Source: Henckelia pumila (Eukaryota > Streptophyta > Magnoliopsida > Lamiales > Gesneriaceae). Taken from it: a stretch of DNA of 64,000 nt. The position numbers and the translations under genes are program-made. This document shows positions 33,245 through 42,934 of this stretch, piece by piece. Where the stretch lies: the NCBI RefSeq assembly GCF_033568475.1, contig NC_133122.1:188003449-188067448 (forward strand), given 5' to 3'. Below the pieces are notes generated by a model. That model saw only the letters and a list, made by a program, of their open reading frames with translations. It had not been told where the DNA came from and ran no database searches. The first letter of the stretch is position 1. Every line of letters starts with the position of its first letter.

Positions 33245-34652
33245 TGATGAAACTTAAAATTCGTAATTATTTATATGTTAAAAGTTGTGTTTTAAAATTT
33301 AAAGTTTCATTAAAATTATGAAGTTGTATTATTTTAATTGTTATGTGTTTATATTTAAATGTTTTATTAAAAATATTGTATTTTACGGTTTGTGCAGGTT
33401 TGATAAAAATAAAATTACTCAAGCTACAAAGGTCATATTGGAGTAATCTCAAATTCTGTAGAATCACAAAAGAGGCATCTTCAACTTTGTAGAAGACAAA
33501 AAATTCCAAAAACCTAATTAAGATGATCAAATTATCAAAAATAAAAAATGAGACATATTTACTTTTACTATGACCAGCTTGTAGTAACAATATCATAACT
33601 ATTTTACATTTTACCCAAAAGAGATGAATTATATGTCCAAACACATTTACACAAAATTTTCTACGTGTTCTATGTTGAATGAAAAAGCTGAATCGGTGGT
33701 CTAAGGCATCAAACATGCCAATTAAAGTTGAGTCATGGTATTGACATTCAAGGAGACAAGCACCCACCAACTTTACTATTCCACATTTAATGAGCCTTGG
33801 ACTCTTGCTCTCATTTGGCCTATAAATAGATGTGTTGTATAAGCTTTGAGGTGTGCAAACGTGTAGAGAAATTCCTCACTTGTAAAATAAATATTGTGTG
33901 TGTAAGAATAAGAGTTTGAGTGTGCATATTTCTTCAAGTTTAAGTATGGAATTTCTTTTATCCTTACTCTTGAGTCTTATGTTCATGGCAAGCTAAATCC
34001 TTTTATGTCAAGGTGAAAAAGTTTCATTGTTGGTCAAGTAAGATAGTTTATATTTTGTATATTCTTTCCTTTTTCTTTTCTATTTTTATTTTGTTTTACT
34101 AATTGATCTTTATTTGTAGGTATAATTTGGATGATTTATTGTTATCTATTTACATCAAATACTTGGTACCTTAAATGTGGTTACCTTGATTTGTTGTCTA
34201 ATATGATACAATAAATACTACAATAATTATATACTATAAATATATGTATCAATTTATAATAAAGTCATATATATATTATTTAGACAATAGTGTGGCTCTG
34301 CCGGTTGTTCTAAATAATATATTTTGATTTGAACTAACATTTACTTTCTCGCAACTAACATTTACTTTTTCGTAACTAATATTTATATTTCCGCAACTAA
34401 CATTTAATTTTCGCAACTAACATTTAATTTCCGCAACTAACATAAAAAAATCATATATTTTATTTAGACAATAGCGTGGCTCTGCCGGTTGTTCTTAACA
34501 TTTACTTTTATGTCAATTTATATTTATGCATTTATATATATATTATGGGTACCATGTATTAAATATCGGTTAATCTGATATTAATATTGTGGGAACTATA
34601 TTATATGATATACTTGTTTAAATATTTAATTTTTCCTTTATGTTTATATTTA

Positions 34653-34688
<36 letters not shown>

Positions 34689-35156
34689 GGGTATCATGTA
34701 TTAAATATCGATTAATATGATATTAATATAGTGGGAACTATATTATATGATATACTTGTTTAAATATTTAATTTTTCTTTTATGTTTATATTTATGCATC
34801 TATATATATTATGGGTACCATGTATTAAATATCGGTTAATCTGATATTAATATAGTGAGAACTATATTATATGATATACCTGTTTAAATATTTAATTGTT
34901 CTTTTATGTTTATTCTTATTTTAGTTTCTTTTATTTATTTTTGTTAAGCAATCTTAAATAAACCAACAATTAACCTTTGAAGCCTAGACAATTTTATAAT
35001 TTGTGTATTTGAAGTTTTATAATAATATTTCCATCTATAATATATCATTGCTAAAATTAAACTTACAGCATCCTCTCCGTGGATCGATCTCGTACTCACG
35101 AGTATATTACTTGTAGACAACCTACACTTGGGTGAATTACAATTTAAGTTGTAGCA
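33245..35156 (+). repeat. B 3' LTR (1912 bp)
   Basis: It starts TGATGAAACTTAAAATTCG and ends TTAAGTTGTAGCA, followed by the duplication ATGGA. A TATA-like box TATAAATAG is at 33821-33829. It has three copies of the unit of about 125 bp, against two in the 5' LTR, which explains the greater length. Confidence 0.92.
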
Positions 35157-35982
35157 ATGGACTGTCTAACGTGACTATCCAGATTTCCTAGGATATGCTC
35201 AGAACTATAGTACTAGATTCGGTACTAGCTGATTGACTTTCTGCCACTTGATTATTGTAATTCATGTGACAACTATCTGAGAGATAAAGAGATAGTGTTT
35301 GTGCTTATTTGATAAGAAGAAAATCAGAATTGTCTCTATGTTGAGACAGTATTTCAGAAATATCAGCTATCAGACCAAATATGATTCGAGACAAGATAGA
35401 GAATGTGAAGATTGATCCGAACATAATAAGAACAGAGCAGAATAGACAGAGTTAGCAAATGAATGACAGATACAGATTTGGAAACCTGAACAGAGTAATT
35501 AGCAAGAAAGTTATTTCCAAAACATCATTAGATTTATAAAGAGATTCCATAAGTGAATCCATAATTGATCCTCGTGAGTATTCAATTTAGCTTATTGATT
35601 AATACTCGATCTAGATTTGTCAGACATATGACATGTTATCTTTGTGTATAAGCTGAAGAATATCAACTAGACTCTTTCCTTTGAATTTAATCAGATAAAT
35701 CAGAAGCCGATAAGACTTTGAGCTAAGCAGAATAGCTAACGCATATTTTGATCAAGAGGAAGAGCAGCTCAGATATAAGTTAACTCAGTGACTACAGAAC
35801 AATGTAATAGACATGGTTGAAGAAGTGATCAGAAAAAAGAATAAGATAAGATATAAGAACAGATATCTAAAGCTCACAGAATTGAAGTAAGTATTACTTC
35901 AGTAAACTATACAGTTTACGAGATTCAGTAGTAAGATTGAATGCGATTTTGAGGACGAAATCATTCCTTAGAGAGGAGAAAT
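35157..35982 (+). other. Decayed gypsy internal sequence, right part of A
   Basis: It continues the sequence left of B once one ATGGA copy is removed. It is AT-rich, full of stops and repetitive in style (AGATATAAGAACAGATATC). The end, GAGGACGAAATCATTCCTTA and GAGAGGAGAAAT, is the usual 3' end of a gypsy pol with a polypurine tract. No domain is translated with confidence. Confidence 0.6.
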
Positions 35983-36935
35983 TGTAAGGCCCGAAAATAT
36001 TAAGCTATTAATTACGGAATTAAGATTTAAATTTCAAATTTGGGAAAATATTTAATTTGAGGATATACGGATTTTAAGATTTTAATTCCGGAATTCTTAA
36101 ATTAAAAAAATAAAATATTTGAATTGATTATTTTTGGAAATTAAGATTTTAATTATGAGTTTGGATATAAAAAGGATTTAATTAGAATCAAATAATTGAT
36201 AAAAGACCGAATTTCAAATAGTGAGAAGTTCAAGGTTTAAAATGAAATAAGGCCGGGATTATTTAATTTCAATCCAAGAATATTTAATTTGAGAATATTT
36301 AGAGTTTAAAATTATATTCTAATATTCTTAAATTATTTAGGATTGAAATTGAATTAAATCGCTTTTCCGATGACTGATTTGCAAATATGCAATAGTTCAG
36401 GGACCAAAGTGCAATTTCCCTTGCAAGTGGGAAATCACACATGTGAGCATGTATATTAGTGTAAATACATGTCATTTCCATCAGATTCAACAGAAAAAAC
36501 GTGGTAATGGAAGAGAATTCAGATTCAAGTCATTTTTGTTCCTTCAAGCTTCAATTAATAATTAATCCGCCCGGTAGAATTTTTGATTGATCGTATATTT
36601 GTGATTACGGCTTCGAGTGCTATGTTTTGACGTAAGTTTTAAGAAATTTTAGCAGGTTTGAATTTTAATATGTTGTTAGAATTAAGATTTGATTGTATAA
36701 ACATGTGCTAGTATATACGATGATAGAATATTTAAGACGGATCGAGAAAGATCATCGTTTGGACATGTCTTTGAATTATCGACTAAAATATGAAAATATT
36801 AGCTGCCGATTTCGAAATTTAGTTGCTGAATTGGTGATGATATAGAGTTTAAATGATTGATAAGATGATATTAATGTCTTTGGAATTATCGGTTTCGAAT
36901 CGTTACGTCGCCGGTTTGAATTGCGGTTAATTGAT
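35983..36935 (+). repeat. 3' LTR fragment of the decayed gypsy element in A
   Basis: It begins TGTAAGGCCCGAAAATATT after a purine tract, a typical gypsy LTR start. The 3' end is missing: at 36936 the sequence changes to the right arm of the S element. Confidence 0.7.
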
Positions 36936-36973
36936 CCTAGATGATGGCAGATGCAGAGGGTGTGGTCATTACA
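36936..36973 (+). mobile_element. Right end of an S-type element
   Basis: These 38 bases (CCTAGATGATGGCAGATGCA...) repeat the right arm of S at 16860-16895, end GTGGTCATTACA and are followed by GGAGG. They bound insertion A on the right. Confidence 0.75.
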
Positions 36974-37476
36974 GGAGGAATGTGAATTTTGATGTCAATA
37001 CCATCGGAGGTTATGTGGCAAAAAAAATCAAATATCTATCATGACAATAGTAGTATAAGCTAGTGTTTTATTTCGTGTTTAGTAGTTCAAATATTATATA
37101 TCAAATTTTATTTTTTATTTTATCTAAAATTCATTTGTCACAGAGAAAAGAAAACAAAATCTCTCAACCAATGGCTCAACTAACTACAAAAATACCCTCA
37201 TCGAGCTCTGTGTCTCCTACATCCATGTATGAACAGTTTAAACAATGTCAAATTTCCTCAAATATGGCCAATATAAGGGCACCTGTACTATTTGTTGGAG
37301 GAACCTACATACAAAGTGTCGAACCATGCATCAATCGTTCACACGTGCTTACAATATCAACTGTGCATGAAAGAGGGCAGAAATTCAGGACAATGTTTAT
37401 CCTAAATACTTCGGTATCTAAAAATGAATGTGGATTTGCAGCAAAAAAGAAGAAAGAAAAAGCTCCTCATAAGTGA
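36974..37476 (+). pseudogene. MULE-like gene remnant, last exons
   Basis: After GGAGG the exon cut at 16685 continues NVNFDVNTIGGYVAKKIKY to a TGA near 37048; the true donor may be earlier. A final exon likely starts after TTGTCACAG at 37143 and reads ISQPMAQLTTKIPSSSSVSP, then MFILNTSVSKNECGF and a basic tail KKKKEKAPHK before TGA 37474-37476. A Ser-rich stretch and a basic tail suit the C-terminus of a MULE-type transposase, but no catalytic part is in the window. It could instead be a domesticated relative. Identification is moderate. Confidence 0.4.
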
Positions 37477-38465
37477 AGGCGAATGAAGTACAAGCTTTTT
37501 GGTGAATTGTTATAGCCCCATGAAGAATATTAGATGGTTTTTGAAAATTTGAACTCATTTAGTGTGTCATTTAATTAGGGGCTGTTTTTTTGTTAGTGAA
37601 GAAGTGGTTATTTTTGGGCAAATATTTTATTTATTCATGGACTATGAAATGAAACATTGGCATTGAATGAACAAGTTTCAGTTATGGTTACTTTATATGA
37701 AAGTTCCATTATGATTCATTTGTATACATCGTTAGATTTTCCGATTTTCATGCCTTTGGATTTCATGTATTGTGTGTTTCTCTTGGTGGTGCAAAGTGTC
37801 CTTTCGATTTTCATGCCTTTCTATTTTTCATGATTTTGGATTTTACTATGTTCTTTAGTTATCTTTTACTCTGTTTTTTAGTTATTTGAAAATATATCAT
37901 TTACTCTATACTTTGTCTTGGAAGGACCGAAAATGCTTATCTTTTATTTGTTGTTTAGTTATAGATACAAAAAGTACGCATATAATATATACTCTATTCA
38001 TATATATTGAAAGAAAGAAAGAGCTAGCACAAAGAAGAAATATTTGCTTTGCTTGTAGCTGGAATACATTGACATGGTGAATAATGAAGTGCCTATCAGC
38101 AGACTTGCATAATCCTTCATTCTTTGCTTACAAAGAAAAAATACTTGCAGAAAATAAATATTAAAAGGGCATATAAAAAGTTGATGCAGATCGAGAACCT
38201 ATCACATTACCCATAAAGTTTTAAAGGAATGAATATATATATATATATATGAAAAATTAATCACTCCTTTGTTCTTCATAACAGTGATAACTCTTGCTTG
38301 GGTACTTTTTTAATTTTTTAATATAAAAAAGTATGTGTTATATAAATAACATATATTATACAAATACTAATTTTTCATCTAGTTTCTTTTCTATTTTTCA
38401 AATTTGAATTATTTTGACATGTAATTAACAATAAAAATCACACTATTTCCTTTATAGACAAAGCA
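37477..38465. other. AT-rich flank without a gene
   Basis: 3' flank of the MULE-like gene. Repeated phrases such as TTTCATGCCTTT occur at 37750 and 37815, and there is a short TA run at 38230-38250. I see no coding or structural element. Confidence 0.5.
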
Positions 38466-38484
38466 AACACCTGACTAGCAGGTA

Positions 38485-39535
38485 TATCACATAAAAGAAA
38501 TGTACCCGCAATAACCCTCTCATTCTCCTCCACTTCCTAGTCATGATTCAGCGCAAACACCTGAATAGCAGCACGCGGTCGCAGATTAGATCCTTCCGTT
38601 GATTGCCCTGATGGCCTCTGCTGCACAGTAGTCTGAGAACCAGAGCCTGAACTACCTGCTCCCCCAGCATGAGGACAATCCTTCTTAAGATGACCAATAT
38701 CTCCGCAACGAAAAAAAGCTCCTGAAGCTTTGCGGCACCTATCCGTCGGATGATTCTTGCCACAGTGGTCACACTTGCCTTTCTTCCCAAAACTCATCAC
38801 ACCCCCAGATCCAGAGGAAGAAGTAGAAGAATCAGACTTCTTAAAGGACTGAGCATGGGAACCCAAAGAACTCGCAGGTCGAGAAGACTGAAATGACTTA
38901 GCTTGATTCACACCGATCTCTGCTTTCCAACACCGGTTCACCAAGCTTTCATAGGAAGTGGGATCATCACACACCGTGACTCGGTCAAAAATCTCCTGGT
39001 TCAGCCCCTACAGGAAATTATCGTACTTCGCCTCAGAACTGGCGCAAATATGGGGACAATACGGAAGGAGATCAATGAACTTCTGCTGATACTCTTCCAC
39101 AGACAAAGATCCCTGCTTCAGATTAAGCAACTCAATGGCCTTCACCTGGCGTAGAGCTGGAGGAAAATATAGTTGTCGGAACAATTTGCAGAAATATGGC
39201 CACCAAACATGACCCTGTTCCTAAAGAACTGGTGCAGACGCGGACTTCTACCACTTAAGAGCGCGTCTCTCCAACAGAAAAGTGGTAGCCTCCATCTTCT
39301 GATCCTCGGAGAAATCGAAGGCATGAAAACAACTCTCCATACGCTCAAGCCAATCCTCTGCTGCCTCAGGTGTTTCGCCTCCCACCAAGTGCTTTGGGCC
39401 TATCTGCACGAATCTATGAAGCTCGAAACGATGCCTGCCCTCTTGATGATGGCGATGTGCACGGGGACGTCTAGGAGCGTCACCATCTCCCCAGCGGCCA
39501 ACACTACCCTGACTCTCATCGTCTCTATCGACCAT
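38485..39535 (-). pseudogene. D Gag and start of protease
   Basis: ATG at 39535 gives MVDRDDESQGSVGRWG, then LVGGETPEAAEDWLERMESC, the capsid start as in element C. Stops replace Trp after RALKW (about 39246) and other residues nearby, and the frame changes near 39180. It is readable again as SVEEYQQKFIDLLPYCPHI and YESLVNRCWKAE. The nucleocapsid has CDHCGKNHPTDRC, then FRCGDIGHLKKDC, where the first Cys of the knuckle is Phe. It ends in the protease lead QVFALNHD and GTFLLCDIPA. Confidence 0.85.
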
Positions 39536-39600
39536 CTGAAAATAAAATGCTCATCAATACCCAAAGAGCCAAAACTAATTCCCAGAATTATTTTAAGCAT

Positions 39601-39612
39601 GCTTTGATACCA
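39601..39612 (-). other. D primer binding site
   Basis: The minus strand reads TGGTATCAAAGC, one base off the usual TGGTATCAGAGC, four bases from the LTR. Confidence 0.75.
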
Positions 39613-39616
39613 TAAA

Positions 39617-41038
39617 TGTAGTGACTCACACCGTGATCACCTACTAATCAGAACTAAGCATGCAATAATCTTAATAAAAACATAATCAGAGTTAAACTGC
39701 GGAAACTGATAAAGTTATATAATCCCAAGAGAAGAAATCTGCAAACTTAATTATTACAACCAAATCGAATAACAATATTCTCAATACCAACATCCTCAGA
39801 ATGATAAACAACACTGCAAATATAAACTTCCCATGCTAACAACCTCGACACTTAGGATCTCCCAGCATCTCCTACGCTATCCAACCTGAGACCTGCCCCG
39901 TCGAATAGGGTTTTCAATAATAACAGAAAATAAAGGACGTGAGCGCACTATGCTCAGTACGAGAGTATGATTATACAATATTATATGTGCATGAATGCAA
40001 GTGTACGGGTTACCAAGACTCGAGGTCAAGAATCTCTGGTTCAAGAACAGACTCGGGCTCTAGGTATGTAGCACTCTGCGCCGTCGCATCAAGAGGTGGC
40101 TCACATACCTGACAGTGGATATAAGTGACCTGATCACGAATCTACGTGTCCAACCATCCACTTACAGGATAGGGTGGAAACCCTACTACAAGATATTATA
40201 AGGATACAAGCTCAAGATGATCATGCATGAAGCATAGTGACATAATATATGCAGATAAAATCATGATGCCATATAAATAATGCAAAACATAATACATGCA
40301 TACTCAGTCAGGATATCTCGAACATTACTTTCGTACCTTAATAATACTAGGCAAGCTATACCAGCTCTACTGTCCAAGCCTATAATAACAAGATTACTAT
40401 ATCACTAAACAATATCTACAAGCCTAAACTAAGATAATAGATACTCCCAAACTATTTATAGTATCTAGAGTATACCTTCGTCCGTTGTCAGCCTTTTGAT
40501 GTCGAATGCCCCAGAACTTGGGCACAACTTCGCTACGACTTCTGGACGTCTCGCCAAGGCCTCGCCCCTTTCCCAAGTTGGTTGGAAACCCATAATAAAT
40601 GCCAAGAACCGAGGTGAGAAAGATGAGAATGAGCAAGAAAAATAGCTCTCGGATGCCCTATTTATAGACCGAGTTTGGAAGCTCCGAACTCCCCTTCGGA
40701 AGCTCCAAACTTGCATGTCTTCCACGTTGCGGAAATGCAACGATCAGAAGCTCTGAACTCTACTTCGGAAGCTCCGATCTCCTGAGTGTCCGACCTCCTT
40801 GACACGTCGATAATGCACATGACCAAACTACGATCGGAAGCTCCGATCACACCTCGAACGTTTCGAACTGTCCGTAGCCTCTGAACCCTGAACTGTGCTT
40901 CCGAAGTGTTCGGACCCTCCGAACTTGGGTTCGGACCTTCCAAATTCTCCTTAACCAAAAATCATAAATTTCCCAATTAAATCCAAATTAAGTCCTTAAT
41001 CCATGCTTAATCTTATAAAATGGGACCGGGTTACTACA
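39617..41038 (-). repeat. D 5' LTR (1422 bp)
   Basis: On the plus strand it runs from TGTAGTGACTCACACC to GGACCGGGTTACTACA. It holds a cluster of TTCGGAAGCTCCGAA-type palindromes at about 40675-40945 upstream, on the minus strand, of a TATA-like box near 40659-40671. It shares conserved LTR blocks at 39891-39910 and about 40318-40338 with C and the solo LTR. Confidence 0.9.
40675..40945. repeat. Palindrome cluster TTCGGA-AGC-TCCGAA in the D LTR
   Basis: At least six recognisable units, among them TTCGGAAGCTCCAAAC near 40696, TTCGGAAGCTCCGATC near 40764 and ATCGGAAGCTCCGATC near 40832. The outer half-sites equal those of element C, but the three central bases differ (AGC rather than NCG). Confidence 0.65.
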
Positions 41039-41376
41039 TGTGTTTTGTGCGAAAATTGCACTATATTGGTAATTGGAGTTAAAGTTACTGTAAAATAGAG
41101 TTATGGTTAGAGATGGCCTGATTTGTGCATGTTTCAATTAATTTGTAAAGTACTCGTATTTCATTCAACTATGTTTAATAATTGAAAGGAGGATGAAAGT
41201 ATATAGTTTTATTTTTCTTTCTTTTTATTGTCCTTTGATTTGATCATGCTAAAATTTTTTGAGTAAGAACTCAAGAGTCAAGATAGATTGTGGATACAGT
41301 GGGGGTAATTAAACCCTTGGTATCATTTTTTTTTCCTATTATCAGTTCTTACGATTTTCTTTTTCATGCCCCCGGT
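41039..41376. other. Spacer without a gene
   Basis: AT-rich sequence between D and the CACTA-like element. No ORF or structural feature is recognised. Confidence 0.5.
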
Positions 41377-41395
41377 GACTACAAGAAAAAAGGGC

Positions 41396-41830
41396 TATAG
41401 TGACATTCATAAATGTCATTATATTTCACTTTTAATGACATAAAAGTTTTAGTGACATCTCCAAAAGATGTCCTCTATTCTAATGTCGTCTTAGCCTTGC
41501 TGACATTATATAATGTCATTATATGGTATTAATATCAACACTATAGGTGTCACCAAAAAATAATATAATGACAATATGAAATGTCAGAAAAACCCATGTT
41601 TCAAAGACACTTATATTTGTCTTGTTAGTTGTTATGATCATAATAATGACAAATTTATTTGTCCTTTAAAATCATTTATAATGACACTTACAAGTGCCCT
41701 ATATTTTATTTATAGTGACAATAAAAAATGTCACTAAAAACATCTTATAAAGTCAATTTAAAATGCCTCATTATGTAATTTATGGTGACACTTATAAATG
41801 TCCTTTATACTTACCTATATATGCATTAAA
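41396..41830. repeat. CACTA-type subterminal repeats
   Basis: Repeated units such as TAGTGACATTCATAAATGTC, AATGACATAAAAG and AGTGACATCTCCAAAAGATGTC. They occur in both orientations every 30-60 bp. In CACTA elements such repeats bind the element's own regulatory protein. Confidence 0.65.
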
Positions 41831-42390
41831 CTTCGTCATTAAAAGTTATTTATATCTTTTAATATTTTTTTAATACATCACAAATCCATTAATATTTAAA
41901 AGCAATTCAAAATTCTAAAAATTACAAATTATTGACATTTATCAAAATACTTGATCAAAACTACAATTTATTAATAACCAAAGTTTAGATACATAAAATT
42001 CTTGCAACATTCTCATAATATATCTACAAGTTGTCTTGCATTCTCATAATGTAACAACAAGCTAAGTACACTAAAATCAAATGACTTAATAATAAGAGAA
42101 ACCATCATTGTTTTTCAGAAAATCCTTCACAGTCTGGACAAATGCTGCAATAAAACTCATTTGACCACAAGCTTAGATTAATCTCCGCGAACCTTTGATC
42201 AAATCGAGGCTTCATCCAACCTAAAAGATAAAATAAACTAACAATTATATTCTTATTTCAACTTGATAAAATGATTAGACTGTAATATCTCTTGCATAAG
42301 TTTAAAGAACTCTTGAAAATGGATGAAATTTATTCAGAACTATCAACAAACAATTCCCAAATGAAATCGAATAAAAAGTAAAGAAGTTAC
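41831..42390. other. CACTA interior, no clear gene
   Basis: AT-rich. On the minus strand GWMKPRFDQRFAEINLSLWS can be read at about 42162-42222 after a TTTTAG acceptor-like site. It may be part of the captured gene's reading or chance. Confidence 0.35.
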
Positions 42391-42462
42391 AAATCTTTCA
42401 GCGTAGTCAGCTTTTCTAGTGTCCCTGGTTGTTCGCCAAATAAATAGTTTGAAGAGAAGAGC
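42391..42462 (-). pseudogene. Captured LRR gene fragment, third visible exon
   Basis: Exactly 72 nt, bounded by a donor-like GTAACT and an acceptor-like TTCAAG (the latter off-consensus). It reads SSNYLFGEQPGTLEKLTTLKD with the spacing of a plant leucine-rich repeat. Exons of 72 nt coding one repeat each are the hallmark of a class of LRR receptor-like kinases. The repeat is altered (GEQPGT where G-x-IP is usual). Confidence 0.65.
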
Positions 42463-42688
42463 CTTGAATCATAAAAATATTGGAAAAAGATCAGTTTCAG
42501 AATCAAATCAAATCAAGAAGTAACACAGAAACAAAAGACATACAAACTATAAAGACATAAAAATAAACATCCACACCAATGTCGAAACTAGGACGAACAT
42601 CCTTTCCCAAACAAAATCCTAAATAAGCCCCATAATTCCAGGAAAGAAAAGCTGAGATTAACAGATATTGCAAATCAAAGGGCTTTAC

Positions 42689-42760
42689 AATTTCTATATG
42701 ACATGAAGATTCCCGAACTCCGGAGGTATAGTTCCTATCAGCTGATTGAACTCCAAGGTA
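42689..42760 (-). pseudogene. Captured LRR gene fragment, second visible exon
   Basis: Exactly 72 nt between TTACAG and GTAAAG. It reads TLEFNQLIGTIPPEFGNLHV, a canonical N-x-L-x-G-x-IP-x-x-x-GNL repeat. An in-frame TAG sits near the end of the exon. It would recognise ligand in the extracellular part of a receptor kinase; here it is a transposon passenger. Confidence 0.8.
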
Positions 42761-42874
42761 CTGTAAACATTTAAAAAAACAAGAAACCTTAATCAAGGTA
42801 TGAATCAGATCAAAATTTTATTTCTCACATGAAAATTGTAATAAAACAGAAATGGGTGTCCAAAAAAGCTTTAC

Positions 42875-42934
42875 AGGTTCGCAAATGTGCTGATGTTTGC
42901 AAGCTCTTTCAGGATCAGACCATTTATCCAATTT
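42875..42934 (-). pseudogene. Captured LRR gene fragment, first visible exon
   Basis: 60 nt between CAG and GTAAAG. It reads NWINGLILKELANISTFANL, close to the repeat x-L-x-G-x-I-x-KELANIS of receptor kinases with 72-nt LRR exons. It is twelve bases short of the usual exon, so the acceptor may have shifted. It is in the same order and strand as the other two exons, separated by introns of about 110-230 bp. Confidence 0.65.

Larger units (their letters stand above)
18076..35156 (+). mobile_element. B: Athila/Tat-like Ty3/gypsy retrotransposon lacking RT, with an extra Cys-rich ORF
   Basis: It is flanked by a perfect 5-bp duplication ATGGA (18071-18075 and 35157-35161). The 5' LTR is split by element C (18076-18985 and 26400-27263) and the 3' LTR is 33245-35156. 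The primer site is TGGCGCCGTTGCC at 27270-27282. Gag, protease and integrase are recognisable, but RT and most of RNase H are absent. A further ORF (31244-31876) follows pol. Without C it would be about 9.7 kb. Many single-base stops show decay. Confidence 0.9.
16686..36973 (+). mobile_element. Composite insertion A with S-type ends, containing a decayed gypsy element and element B
   Basis: The outermost bases are TGTAATGACCAC on the left and GTGGTCATTACA on the right, flanked by GGAGG at 16681-16685 and 36974-36978. Removing the insert and one GGAGG restores an open exon of the MULE-like gene. Inside are the S element, decayed gypsy internal sequence (16898-18075 and 35157-35982), a truncated gypsy LTR (35983-36935) and elements B and C. 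How an S-type end comes to bound a gypsy element is not resolved. One idea is that a gypsy element entered S, followed by rearrangement. Confidence 0.55.
38466..41038 (-). mobile_element. D: 5' fragment of a Tekay-type Ty3/gypsy element
   Basis: On the minus strand: a 5' LTR (41038 down to 39617), a Met-tRNA primer site and nearly all of gag. It is cut in the first residues of the protease (GTFLLCDIPA). The break lies at about 38466-38490. The partner LTR and pol are absent, so this is a deletion product. Confidence 0.88.

Noticed and set aside
33267..33770. 167-residue minus-strand frame in the B 3' LTR, with a shorter version at 18318-18599
   Set aside because: LTR sequence read backwards. 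The frame differs between the two LTR copies, so there is no coding constraint.
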